From: Misgurnus anguillicaudatus
Taxonomy: Eukaryota > Chordata > Actinopteri > Cypriniformes > Cobitidae
DNA length: 64,000 nt
Assembly: GCF_027580225.2 (NCBI RefSeq)
Contig: NC_073353.2
Location: 36,553,001 to 36,617,000, forward strand
Direction: 5' to 3'
Positions 24,860 through 36,699 of this stretch are shown here, in pieces. The translations under genes were made by a program, and so were the position numbers. The stretch's first letter is position 1, and each line of letters opens with the position of its first letter. The notes beneath the pieces were generated by a model, which saw nothing but the letters and a program-made list of their open reading frames with translations, was not told the origin of the DNA and did no database searches.

Positions 24860-26540
24860 TTCAAAAATAATATTTAAGCATAAAATTTTATTTTTCTAAT
24901 AACCTAAATTAATCTATTAAGCATTTAACCGTACAGCTTCAGATGAAAAGATTTTTAAGATCATAGTTAACATTTCAGTCAAGTGTTTCAAAACTAATTG
25001 AGATATCACAAATATGCATATCAAAGGCAACTTTTACTCTACTCACACTACATTTTTTGGGAAGTAAAGACTAATTTTACATGAGTATGATTTTTCTGTA
25101 CTCTTTCCACCCCTAGTACTCAGCTCCATTGACCACTACGTTTATAAAAAATGCTTTAAAACATTGCCTATGAAGAAAACTCACTAGTTATCGGGACAGA
25201 GCCGAGGATATGAAAATATCGACCCAGTCAGTCAAGGGGCTTTTCGTTTTTTAATACAATCACATCTACATCATAGCATTCTCAACCCACTAAGAACACA
25301 TAAGCTTATATAACTTACTGTAAAGGCCAGACGTCACAAATTTTTGACACATGATGGGTGGGGTGTTAGCCATCCTACCAATTTGCCACGCTGACACGTT
25401 CCCTCCCAGCCTGTCATATTTGCTGTCACAATGCTTAACAGAACCGACAATGGCACACGTCTGACAAGCAAACCTAACACAGCTAGCCTTCTGAATAAAT
25501 GTGTACATTTCTCCTTATTGCCACCTGGAACAAAGCAACCTGTCTATCAGCATAACAGCAACATCTGAAGCAGTCTCTCACAGCGGGACAACAGAGCTAA
25601 GCCATGTTATGTAACCAAAAAACATCAGCTGTTCCAAGAGAAATGGGATCTAGTCTAGGAAACTCATTGAACATGTGACCCACATGCCATGTTTCTACTT
25701 ATTTTGATGAAAAGCAGGATTGGTTATTGTTAACCCTTTCAATATGATTCCACAAATTCTGACATATACAGTATGTAAAATGATACAAATAATTCAAAAC
25801 ACAATTCAATTAAAAAAAATACTTAGACTGGTATGAGGTGCAAGATATCCAAAATCTGGCCAATAGTTCAAGTTCAAGGGATGTAAGTATCTTACATCAT
25901 AATACAATACTGTATTTTTTGACTAAGTCGCGTTTTGTTTTATAATTTGGCTGGTGCTACATCTTATAGTCACAAATTCATTTTGACCTTTATGAGTCAA
26001 GAGACATCATTACAGTCTACAGCCGCGAGTCCGCTATATGTTGCTCCTGTATTTATGTAATTCAATGAATTCAGTGATGTGAAATGACGAGCCTGCGAAC
26101 TTCACGCTAGTTGGCTTGTTCAGTTAATTTAGCCTATTCAACCTTCCAGGTAAGTTCTGTATGCTATGATTTATCGTTTAAATAACTGATAATATTACTT
26201 TTAACGTTCGGACACCTTTTCAGCCTGCGGTTTTGTGTGCTATGGTTTAGTTGAATAACTTGCATTTCGACATTAAATGTCTGTTCTATGGCTTGGATTT
26301 TGTGAAATAATTTTCTAAATAAATGTGACGTATAGTCCACTGCGACTTATATGTTATTTCAAATTAATGATGTATTTTTGAATGATGTGACCTATACTCC
26401 GGAGCGACTTATAGTACAGAAAATATGGTAATTTTCCATTATTGTGTTACGTTACATTAAATGATATTATGCAATTTCTGGTTTGTTTAATATTAATGTT
26501 TGTTGGCAAATGCAGCAAGCTTTGTTAACGTCAAGGCCAT
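24860..26540. other. Non-coding DNA, no gene
   Basis: Mostly AT-rich. A CTTATAGTCACA...GGAGCGACTTATAGTAC pair around 25,970-26,420 (with TGCGACTTATATG) looks like a decayed repeat. The 72-codon frame at 25,290-25,508 is unsupported. Confidence 0.4.
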
Positions 26541-26548
26541 TGAAATCT

Positions 26549-26760
26549 ACGGAGCCCCTAAGGGGACATGGAGCAAAAGTGCTCACGTGAAATTTTCATT
26601 TGCTCACGCGAAACCTTCATGTGCAGAATTTTTTAGTTTTGCGTGCTCGTGTGAGCACTTGAACTATTGCGTGCTCACATGAAACTATCGCGCACGCACG
26701 TGAAAGTTTCAAGTGCATGCGCGATAGTTTCACGTGAGCACGCGACAGTTTCACGTGAAC
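26549..26760. mobile_element. hAT MITE with clustered CACGTG motifs, truncated
   Basis: It begins ACGGAGCCCCTAAGGGGAC, the terminus seen at 6932, but lacks a visible right end. The body is a dense set of GTGCTCACGTGAAAC-like words in both orientations, including several CACGTG palindromes and a run of GCGCACGCACG. Confidence 0.7.
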
Positions 26761-26987
26761 AAACAAACAAACAAAGTCTGGATTTGTTGGTTTAACTTTA
26801 AAAAAAAGAAAGTTACTTGACTGCCCTAAAATTTTTAGTTATTTCAACTTAAAACTATACTTTACCTTAAAAATTGTCATCAAATTACTTTAAGTTGAAC
26901 CAACATTTTTACAATGTACTAACTGGTTTGTAACTGATTGATTGGTACCCAATATTGCTACAGTTAAAGGTGCCATAGAATGTAAAA

Positions 26988-27813
26988 GGGTGATTCTCGC
27001 GAAATTAGACTAATGAGGTGTCATGAAACATTTTGATAAAAAAGTAAATGCAGAGTAAGAGTATATCAAACTAAGAAGCATACAGTTACAAACATCTCTT
27101 CATGTACTATGTTGCACATGATTTCAAATGACATCATACAAACCTATTTTTTTCACATTTAAGCAGAACATTTTCATTACCGCAATGTGTCCATGACTGG
27201 AATTTGGTTCTTTGACATGGAAATATTTACAAATAAAAATCTAAAATATAAAAAGCTTCAGTGCATGTTATACAATAAACATTTACAGTAAAGAAACATG
27301 TGTTATTTTTTTATCAATGGTAAATGTAGAGACAATAATAAGGAATATAAATGTGTCCAAGAAAATTTTCTCATCCTCCGCAACAATTTTCAATCATTGT
27401 TTAAGCCCTCAAGGAACTAACATTTAAAAAAAAAGTCTTGGAAGGGACATAATTGACTGTGACACACAAGATGGCTACCAGGTAAGCAGTTCTTATTTTT
27501 TTTCTCTCCAGTTAAAAGTTAAAATTTTGTTTGTCATAGTACCTAGACAACTTTTTAGTTCTCTTTACCAAAACATGAGTTTGTAAATGCATATTTTTAA
27601 TGTAATATCATGTTGTGGTAATGATCATTTTTGATAATGATAATCTAAAAAATTTTAATAATTCTACAGGAAATCGGTTTTAAATCCTCTAAAAATAATG
27701 GTTATAGTAAGTTCAGACCTTAATCTTATATGTGCAAAAAATTGGCTTCAATAGCTTTTAAAAAAAATCTGATGCTGGACACCTTCTAAATCTGGATTAC
27801 GTGAGAACCACCC
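26988..27813. mobile_element. GGGTGATTCTC element, copy 2, 826 bp
   Basis: The ends are GGGTGATTCTCGCGAAA and ATTACGTGAGAACCACCC. It shares with 23,825 the internal TCATTACCGCAATGTGTCC and CAAGATGGCTACCAGGTAAG words in the same order. It lies inside another repeat starting AAAGGTGCCATAGAATG. Confidence 0.65.
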
Positions 27814-29449
27814 GGCTGGTTTACATTGAAGAAGACACCCAAACCGACGTCTATACCCTCGCGAATAAAAAATAGAAAGTTGCTGCGAAACTACAGAAGA
27901 CAGAGAGAAAGTAGGAATATTTGAGTTAATCCCAATTAAGTGCGCCAAGAAAATCTGATTTAATCACAGAGAGTCCCAAAGCTGACGTGGATTTTCCATA
28001 CATGCGAGGAAAAGGTGTTACATCACCACAGGCATTAGAATAAAGAGGAGCATAATACTTCAATAATCTGTTTGTTTTACTGAACCTCACAGCGAGGAAA
28101 CAATCTTTACAGACTGCCTGATTTTCTAGCTCTCCTTTCAAAGTAAGGAAGGCTTCTCGATGAGACCAGGTGGCCTGGATTACATGTACTGGAAAGAGTT
28201 TAGTTCCAGCTCCTCCGACAGTCTTTTGCACTCGCTGTCATCACATGTCTCACATGGGTGCCGTTCCCGCCCAAAGCGCGAGTGGACATGCTCGGATACC
28301 GTAAAGGAGGAGCGCTTGGCAAAATGGGCGGACACTTTGCCACACTGGCATTTTTGTAGATAGACGATTATAGATGAAGTGTGCAAGTAACAAAAAACTT
28401 GCATTTTGAAATAACATCTTCTGAAAAAATCATTCACGGTGATGGCCGTAACTAAATTCACCCCAAAACCACAACCAACCCGAACAGCAAAACCAGCACA
28501 CCAAAACCGCACTGATGTAGTGCCAACTGCAGGGAAAGCCTGGACATAAAAATCATCTGACTGGGTCTCATTATAAACTAAGAGAGTTATTTTCCCCCAA
28601 CACTGTTGCTATTTAAAGTTCAGGCCTATTTTAGTAAAAGAGTGCTTGCATGAACTTAGATCACTGCTTACAAGAACGTCAAAACATGTTAACTGTAACT
28701 TATCAGAAAAGGTCAAACATTGTCTCCGTCAGGGCTGTATTACCAGCTTTGCTGGATAAACTGTATAACTTGTGTGTTAAATTTAGCTACTGTTTTTCAC
28801 AATATGCCTCACAGGCTGATTTAAGAGCGTGATATCCTCGTTTACTCTCTCTCTCTGATGAAGATGTACGACGTGAAGGTTTGTATTTACAGGTGACTGC
28901 TTTCCATGCTCTGCAGCCATCCGACTATGTCAGTTATTTCTGTCATGTTGCTCTGCCCTCATGTACCAAAACAACGTCATTTCTAAATATCAAGTTTCAG
29001 AGTCATGCACACATGCCCGCAAACACACACACAACTTTATGCAAAACATCTAAAAAGAAGAAATCCTGGACACAAATTTTCTGCCATTTCACCCTCGTGT
29101 ATGGGGTGGATAAAAATATTGATTCTCTGATTTTAATCAATCTTTTATTTAACAAAACAAAATCAATTCGGGAAATCCCTGAATCATTTTTTACGTGCCT
29201 GCTTTACTTCAGGGAGGGGTTTGTAAGGAGTGCCCAATGGCCCAGAGCAAGCATGAATGATGCTCGGGACAGTTGACAGAACTGTCACTTGCAAGGACGG
29301 GCCAGTGCTACATCGTCATGAAAGTTTATTATTTGCAAGTGTTTTAGGCCTTGACTTAAATATTTAAGCAAAGAAGATGCAAAAGAAGTCCAATTCAGAA
29401 GATGCAATTCAGAAAGTAAACAAAGGTGTAATAATATGTTGGATCTAGA
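27814..29449. other. Mostly unique DNA
   Basis: A GC-richer block at 28,160-28,360 and frames at 28,180-28,512 (110 codons, minus) and 28,881-29,276 (131 codons, plus) lack splice support or familiar motifs. No gene is called. Confidence 0.4.
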
Positions 29450-29457
29450 GATGAAAC

Positions 29458-29907
29458 TAGGGTTGTGCAAAAATATCGATACAGCTAACGATTGTGATAA
29501 TTTTTTAGTGTATCGATATTTTAATCTCTAGTTATGGTATAAAAATAACCATAAAAACCCTTTCTGCGCATCAAACGACCTCCTCCGCCGCTGCTGATGT
29601 TGCTGTAGAGTTGGGTGTCATATACGGCCATTCAGGCAATTTCTCAGAAGTTAGCAGGAGTGAAAAAATGGCAGAAAATTTAAAAACGCTTGCAGCTTTC
29701 AAAGCCGACGTGTGGAAGCACTTTGCTTTAAAAAAAGATTTTTTTTGTTGTTGTTTTTATTTTAAATTCAGCTCTATTTTTGTACGTTTTTGATTAAAAA
29801 ATGTATTGCAATGTATCGCAACATGTGACTGTACCCTGACGTATCGCGATACATTGTATCGTGCAACATGTAGCGTATTGTAAGGCCCTTGCCAATAATC
29901 AGCCCTA
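29458..29907. mobile_element. hAT MITE with ATCGATA motifs, 450 bp
   Basis: The ends TAGGGTTGTGCAAAAATATC and AATCAGCCCTA are flanked by a near-perfect 8-bp duplication, GATGAAAC (29,450-29,457) versus GATCAAAC (29,908-29,915). TATCGATA and TATCGCGATAC words sit near each end. Confidence 0.75.
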
Positions 29908-30298
29908 GATCAAACTATATAAACGGTATATACATCACGGGTACAGTGACCAAAATCACCACGATTATCAATATTATCGTGGTTATGTTAACAATTTTTA
30001 GAAATGTAAAAAAAATTAGTGCTGCCTCACGATTAGTCGCGACTAATCGTTTGCAGAATAAAAGTTTTTGTTTACATAAGAAATGTGTGTGTACTGTGTA
30101 TAATAATTATGTTTATATAAATACAAACACATAAATGTATAATTTTAAGAAAAAAATATATTTATATAATAAATATTTATATTTATATATAATATAGATT
30201 ATATATAAATATAAACATTAGGGGTGTGACGAGATCTCGTGCGACGATCAAGTGTGATCAAGTGTGTCTCGCGAGATTTATTGTGAAGGTGAAATTCT

Positions 30299-30548
30299 GG
30301 CCGTTTCTCAAATAAAAGACTGCATCCTTCGGAGGTCGCATTTTTAAACTGCATTTCCTTCATAAAGACTGTCTTATTAGAGACTACTAACAATTATAAA
30401 GTTTACTAATAATTTAGTTAATCGCAAATTGTTGTAATATGCTCACAACTTGCGAATGTAATGCTCAGTTAATGATCTGAAATAAACCTTAATGACGTAT
30501 GCAGCCTGCATATGCGACCTCCGGAGGATGCAGCTTTCTGTTTGACCC
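30299..30548. repeat. Foldback repeat with CTCCGGAGG arms
   Basis: GACTGCATCCTTCGGAGGTC on the left is mirrored by GACCTCCGGAGGATGCAG on the right. A related arm lies at 38,225-38,297 inside another hAT element. Outer limits are approximate. Confidence 0.55.
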
Positions 30549-30553
30549 TTTTA

Positions 30554-31078
30554 GGGGCCAGTTACACCAAAAGCATTTATGGCAGTTGCAGGCGCCTTTT
30601 TTAAATGATATTCTATGGGCATGGAGCGTTTGCGCGCTGTTTATGCGCGCTGAGCGCCTTGCGGTTTTTGCCGGCGGCCGCAGCACGCGCCTTTGAAGGA
30701 GCGCTGAGAGCGGAGAAGCGCCCGACGTCATTCGCGTCTTTCCATTGTCCACTCGAATGAAGGCCTTACGTTGTGGTGAGGGAAGTTTACAGTTGCTTTG
30801 AAGAACCGGACTCCACTCGCTCACTCTCTCCTGCGTGTTTGTGCACCTCTCACCCTCAAACAAGGTCAGAGCAAGCGTCATTTTTAAAGTTTCTGCTAAT
30901 ATGACAGTTAATAGCAAAAGAGCGCACGCTTCAATATTTGATTGACAAGACAGCTGACTAGGTGGTTGCCTAGCAATATTAAAAGCCGCGTCGACTTGCA
31001 TTGCTGTTTTTTTAAAAAGGCAGTGCGTCGCGCCTTGCGTTTTCAAGCGTTTAAAGCGTGGTTGGTGTAATTAGCCTC
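30554..31078. mobile_element. PIF/Harbinger-like MITE, 525 bp, CpG-rich
   Basis: The ends GGGGCCAGTTACACCAA and TTGGTGTAATTAGCCTC are flanked by the 3-bp duplication TTA (30,551-30,553, 31,079-31,081). It contains a CpG-dense core with GCGCGCTG and GGCGGCCGC words. The 185-codon minus frame and the 65-codon plus frame across it are low-complexity by-products. Confidence 0.8.
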
Positions 31079-31986
31079 TTACAGTGCATGCGTAATATTC
31101 TGTCTTTTACTGCATTTGCTTTTTTGTTTGGGTTTCCAATAATGTTCGTTTGGGAGCTCGTATGAAGTCTGAGACGTGTTGTGTTTGTCTGTTGATCACT
31201 GTCAGATGTGAAGTCTCAGCACAGATTAAACCATCACAGAGTTTACATGATTTAATGTCTGCATGTTCATTTCTATTGTAAAGAAATGGACGTATATTAA
31301 ATATTCAAATGGATTTAAACATTGTTTGGCTAAAAAAATAAGCGTTTCTCTCCGTCTAAAGTGAAAGTGAAGATAGCGTCCGCGAGACGAGTCAACTATC
31401 TCCCCCTGCAGGCATTTGTTATAATATATACATAATGCTTTTTATTTATAGACCACAAATGTAATGTGTTTGTTAATGTAATGTTGTTTAATGTAACTTG
31501 GTTTTAATACTTTATTTGAACCAATTATTATTGCATCTTCGTTATTATGTAATTTTAAAGGCTACTGCTCACTTGGGTCTATTTTTATTACCCAAAAATA
31601 ACAAATTACTTCATTATCAGTTAGTAAAATAATTGTTAGGGCCAGTCCTTGATTAGTTAAAACATTTAAAAATAACATGATTTCAGTTTCTTATTCATTT
31701 ATTTTATCATCGAGGGTTTCTTAAAAAGTGTAAAAATATCGTCTCGTCTCGTTCTCGTGAACCCAATCTCGTGTCTCGTCTCGTCTCGTGGATTAAGTGT
31801 CTCGTCACACCCCTAATAAACATGTATATACACATGCAAATGTTTCTTAATTATATACATGCATGTGTGTATGTGTATTTATACATAATTATTATACACA
31901 ATACACCCACATATATTATGTAAACAAAAACTTTTATTCTGCAAACGATTAGTCGCGACTAATCGTGAGGCAGCACTAAAAAAAAT

Positions 31987-33690
31987 ACTGATGCAAACCA
32001 AATTTAAAATTGATTTTACATGCAAGTGCACTTTTGTTCGCATAAACATATAAATAACATTACCATTAATCATCAACTGTACTTCAGCAACACGCCTAGT
32101 TTGCCGCTTGAACATTTTGAGTTTACTAGCTTTATTCGCGCGTGAAACTCTAGTCATCGAGAGATTCACGCAGAAATTCACGTCATGGGAGGGGCTTCTG
32201 CGACTCCGCTGGCTTTCTGTTATCACGTCACTACTAGACCAAACCCCTGATTGGTTAATGCGGCACTTTTTCCACCAAAATTCTAATTTTCAACTCGCGC
32301 CGCAAGACCTTCAGTCGTGCGTCAACGCGTCTTCACATTGACTTAACATTGAAATCACTCGCCTGGTGTGAACTGGTGTGTAATATTTCTAGCTATTTGT
32401 GATTGCTGGAAATATACTTAATTAAAAATATTTCAAAGATACTGGACTCAAATAACAATTGAGGAGCTCAGACGCAAAATCCGCTAAATGCCAACTCTGT
32501 CAAAAATGAGTTGATGATATTAATCAAATGCTCTCGACGCGTATTATACGTTCATCAAATACATTCCCTTTAAATCAAGCCTAGGCCATTCAGAAATAGT
32601 GGATAGTTGGCAAGAATCCATTTAAAATTTCATAAGACACGCTTATTTTCAAGAAAACATGACGGACGTAGAGGGTTTTGCATCCGAGCTCTTCAATTCT
32701 AGCGGTTTATAACTAAAAGTTTTCATTTTTAGGTGAAAATCTTTTTAACTAATTTTACAACAGAATTTTATTGTAAAGTGTTATAGAAAAAGGACAAGTA
32801 AATAACTACACAATGTCTTTAAATAAATAACTTTTAATGAAAAACTATTCCTTTAAATTCTCATTGTATGTTTAGACCTTAGTGACCCTGGGGACCTTAT
32901 AAAATGTAACAACTGTAGCAGTACAAATCAAATAAAATTTTTAAAACAGGACCAGTGACCTACTTAAAAAAACTGTCAAGAAAGCAGGTCAGTGTTAAAG
33001 GAAAAGCTGCAGGACAGCAGGACAAAAATCACCCAAAATCGGTCAAGCGTCCGATTGACTGTGACTGCTCATTCGGTCTGGGGGTGCGATTTAACCGGGG
33101 GCAAATAGACCATTACGCACTCTCAGTCTTTTATCAGCCCGTCTGGGACATGAATGAGACCTGGCCGACCGTCTAGAGTGACCATCATCAAGGTGCAGAC
33201 CTGACACAGACCGACAGACCGGAGGATAAGGTTACAGAGCTCAGCAAGAAAATGACACCCGATACAATATGACAGGACGCTCTTTGTGTTTATACAATAC
33301 TCACGGTCACGCTCATGTTTACTACAAAAGACAAGAGTGTGCAGGCTAAATATAACACCAGGTTAGCCATTACACAAGAAAAACACCTCACGTCTGCACC
33401 AAATGAGCTAATAAATGTTTAACTACATGACTGCTCTTTAACACGAGTCAACTAGACTTTTGCTTTGATGTAGAAATGTCAATTCGGAAGAATTCCTATC
33501 ACTGTAATTTACTCTTCAAATGTTAAGATAAATACTGTAAACAGAGACAGGGCTCAATGCTAAAGATTTTCCTCTACTGACCTCACCACAAAAAAGCCCC
33601 AAAACAAAGCATGCCTAATTATTGTTTTAATGTTTTTATTTATTTATTGACTAATAAAACCTTAATAAAAAAGGGTATGATTGATACCTA
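31987..33690. other. Mostly unique DNA with one repeat remnant
   Basis: The stretch 32,130-32,380 is CpG-richer and ends CGCCTGGTGTGAACTGG, related to the repeat at 4335. The rest shows no gene; the 73-codon frame at 32,955-33,176 is unsupported. Confidence 0.4.
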
Positions 33691-33835
33691 GGGTTTGGTA
33701 CTTTTAAGAACACCGACCAAATTACATCTGTACTACCGCGTACCGATTCACGTTAAATCAATCGGTACCCAATTTTGGTACCCGAAAATACATCTGGCAC
33801 TGGGTGAGAGTAAGCTACGAAAGGTAGGTAGAAAA

Positions 33836-33840
<5 letters not shown>

Positions 33841-33885
<45 letters not shown>
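33841..33885. repeat. (GA)n microsatellite
   Basis: About 22 uninterrupted GA units next to a GGTACC-rich decayed repeat (33,675-33,800). Confidence 0.95.
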
Positions 33886-33887
<2 letters not shown>

Positions 33888-34366
33888 TGTGACGTGATGT
33901 CACCCCTGCAACTCAGACACAACAAACAGGCCGATGTGCTGCATCATCACAAACATTCATCATTTTCATCATTATGCCTTGACAATTTAAGGGGGACATT
34001 TCACAAGACTTCTCAAATGTGTCAAATAAATCTTTGCATATGTGAAGTTTTAGCTCAAAATACCATATAGATAATTTATTATAGCATGTTAAAATCGCCA
34101 CTTCGTAGGTATGAGCAAAAATGTACCGTTTTTGGGTGTGTCCTTTAAAATGTAAATGATCTGCACTTAATGGCAGTGCTGTGGCTGGATAGTGTAGAAA
34201 AGAGGCAGATTTATCCCTTTCTGATATCACAATGGGTGCCAGATTTCAATTACCTATTTTTTTACAAGCTTGCAGAAAATGGTTTACCAAAACTAAGTTA
34301 CTGTGTTGATATTTTTTACATTTTCTAGGTTGATAGAAACACTGGGGACCCAAATATAACACTTAA

Positions 34367-34950
34367 AGGCAGGGTGCATGATCTCTGAAAGCCAATGTTG
34401 AGATTCCCAATAAAATCTGGACCATCTTTTGATAGACCCGATCCACATATACGCAACCCAGGCAACCATGTCGATTAGTAGACACACCCCTTGCTGCTGA
34501 TTGGCTACAAGTGTGTTTTGGTACTCAGCTCGACTCCCTTTTCCAAAGTGTTTTTTAACTCTTTCCCTGCCATTGACGAGATAACTCGTCAATTAAGTGA
34601 AAACGCTTTGATTAAATCATGACTCCGTGTATGATTTAAAGATCGCTCTGAATCTGATCTCTATCAAAAGTCCTTCACAAAAATGAAATTATCTCAGCTT
34701 TTTGCTCAAAATTGGGTGTTTTTGAAGAAACCTACCCATATTTGAGAGGTGATAAAAAGAGAACTAATGAAGGTAGGATGAAACTTTTTTTGAAACTCAT
34801 TTGATGTTTGTTTATTTATTTAAAGCAGAACATTTTCTGGAAGGCATTAAACTGTTGTGAAAATCATGAAAAATGCTGGCGCTGGCTGGCAACTTTTTTA
34901 AAAACGCTGGCGGGGAAAGAGTTAAAAATCATGCACCCCGCCTTTAAACA
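34367..34950 (-). mobile_element. TTAAAGGCAGGG MITE, middle layer
   Basis: The ends TTAAAGGCAGGGTGCATGAT and ATCATGCACCCCGCCTTTAA match the uninterrupted copy at 57,212-57,450, which runs in the other orientation. The TTAA element at 34,555 interrupts it near one terminus. Confidence 0.8.
34555..34925 (+). mobile_element. TTAA-flanked CTCTTTCC MITE, complete, 371 bp
   Basis: TTAACTCTTTCCCTGCC at the left and GGCGGGGAAAGAGTTAA at the right. TTAA at both borders suits a TTAA-targeting superfamily such as piggyBac or Kolobok, but the ends do not let me choose. It is the youngest layer of this nest. Confidence 0.8.
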
Positions 34951-35157
34951 TTGAAGTCGTTAGATTTTCATGATATATCCCATTTAAATATTTAAGCACA
35001 CGCATTCCTGAAATGCTGCATCTCAAGGCTTCAGACAGCACCAAATGCTTAATGAGTTTATGTTTTCTTGCGTATTTTAAGTTGACATATTTACACCAAA
35101 TAAATTGTATAAAAATGCAATAATTATCGTCGTAAACACAATCTGTTGCATTACCTC

Positions 35158-35450
35158 TTAAAGGGATAGTTCACCCAAAAATTTAAATTCTCTCATCATT
35201 TTCTCACTCTCATGTTGTTACAAACTTAAATAAATTTATATATTTCTGAGGAACACAAATTAAGATATTTTGAGGAATGTTTGTAACCAAACCGATTATG
35301 AGCCCCATTAATTGCCATAGTAGAAAAAAGAAAACTATGGAAGTGAATGGGGCTTATGGTTTGGTTACAAACATTCCTTAAAATATCTTCTCGTGTTCAT
35401 TCAAACAAAAAAAATGACAATTAAAATTTTGGGGTGAACTATCCCTTTAA
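35158..35450. mobile_element. TTAAAGGG palindromic MITE, complete, ~293 bp
   Basis: TTAAAGGGATAGTTCACCC and GGGTGAACTATCCCTTTAA bound two arms that meet around CATAGTAGAAAAAAG. This is the cleanest copy of the family and the reference for the truncated ones. Confidence 0.9.
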
Positions 35451-36310
35451 GTAAATATAAGCAGTTGAGAAATAAAACGTGTTACCAATTATGCTAATTA
35501 GTACATTTGAATCGCTTCTGAATCGAATCATGAGGGTCCAAACGATTCCCACCCCTATCAAAGAATGAGGGTCATATCAGTCCATACAAATATAGAGACT
35601 GTATTGTCTCATTGTACATCTCATTAGGGAGATTATATATTACCAAAACTAGATATACCACCCAGCCCTAAGTGAGAGCTATCCTGGGCATCATTGACAC
35701 TGGCGGCGGGCCATCGGGCACACCTTACTGTCAATCCCTGAGAGTGTTTACACTTGTTTACAATCAGTCTTCTGTATTAATGCATCATCATGCTTAATGT
35801 ATCATACATTTATTAATGATTAAAATAATTTTCTCAGAAACAGACATAATTTATTGGGTCAATTTATTACTGAGAAATAATCAATCATTAATCATCACCA
35901 CAACACAATCATTAATCATCAACGCAAAGTCACCAGTTTCCTCTTTTTCCTCTTGAGTCTAGCTGAGAATGGGTATCAATAAAGCAAAGCCTTCTGTTAC
36001 TCTGTTCCACTTATGACCACCATGAAACCTCATTTTCACAGTTTTTTATGTCACAGTCTATAAATAAACTACAAAGTTATGCAACTTTTAAGAAAACTGC
36101 AAATGCATGTCTTTTTATGCAGTTCTCACCAGAGTTGGCGTTTATTTTTTGCAACTAAATTCACATTTATGCCACGATGGCAAAATGTTTATTAGGGGAT
36201 CCGTTTAACTACTAACGTATTGTAAACTAGAGAAAGACATAGTTATAAAAATGGACCGGTGAGCGAGTAGAAACATCTTTTTGTAGTCCACAACAAAATA
36301 ATAGCAAGTG
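35451..36310. other. Decayed hAT remnants then unique DNA
   Basis: The segment 35,500-35,675 has hAT-like words (GAATCGAATCATGAGG, ATACCACCCAGCCCTA). The rest (35,690-36,310) shows no gene. Confidence 0.4.
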
Positions 36311-36697
36311 ACTTTTCCATGTTTAAGTGCTATAATTGGGTCCTCACTGCTTGTATCAACCTAGAAAATGTAAAAAAGAACAAGCCAGTAACTTAGTTTT
36401 GGTAAACCATTCTCTAATAGATAATTGAAATTTGTCTTCCCTTGTGATGTCAGAAAGGGATAATACCGCCCCTTAATCTGCACTATCCAACCACAGCACT
36501 GCAATTTAGTGCAGAGATCAGCTCATTTGCATTTAAAAGGACACATCCAAAAACGGCACATTTTTGCTCACACCTACAATTTTAACATGTTATGATAAAT
36601 TATCTATTTGATATTTTGAGCTTAAACTTTACATACATCCTCTGGGGACACCAAATATTTATCTGACATCTTAAAAAATTGAAATATCCCCTTTAAA
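36311..36697 (-). mobile_element. GGGGACATTTCAC-type MITE, complete on minus
   Basis: The plus strand reads ACTTTTCCATGTTTAAGTGC, ATAATTGGGTCC, GGTAAACCATTCTC and ends AATATCCCCTTTAAA, the mirror of the copy at 13,741. Confidence 0.75.
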
Positions 36698-36699
36698 AG

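Larger units (their letters stand above)
30219..31815. mobile_element. hAT element with GGGGTGTGACGAGA ends, 1597 bp
   Basis: The ends are TAGGGGTGTGACGAGA and TCTCGTCACACCCCTA, with many TCTCGTCTCG words inside the right end. The 8-bp duplication ATAAACAT is perfect (30,211-30,218, 31,816-31,823). It sits inside the element at 30,017 and itself carries the two smaller repeats below. Confidence 0.9.
30017..31978. mobile_element. Outer hAT element with long perfect inverted repeats
   Basis: The terminal inverted repeats begin TAGTGCTGCCTCACGATTAG and stay identical for about 62 bp. The 8-bp duplication AAAAAAAT is exact (30,009-30,016, 31,979-31,986). Its AT-rich interior is interrupted by the element at 30,219-31,815; without it the element would be about 360 bp. 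Confidence 0.9.
33987..34987 (+). mobile_element. GGGGACATTTCAC-type MITE split by two nested elements
   Basis: It starts TTAAGGGGGACATTTCACAA and reaches ACCCAAATATAACACTTAAA. After the insertions it resumes near CATTGAAGTCGTTAGATTTT and ends ATATATCCCATTTAAA. It is the oldest layer of a three-deep nest. Confidence 0.75.

Noticed and set aside
28881..29276. 131-codon plus-strand frame
   Set aside because: No splice or start support and no recognisable domain; chance frame in unique DNA.
30489..31046. 185-codon minus-strand frame, the longest in the window
   Set aside because: It crosses the boundary between a foldback and a CpG-rich Harbinger-like MITE and follows GC-driven stop depletion; no conserved motif.
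34293..34592. 99-codon minus-strand frame
   Set aside because: It spans the junction of three nested MITEs.
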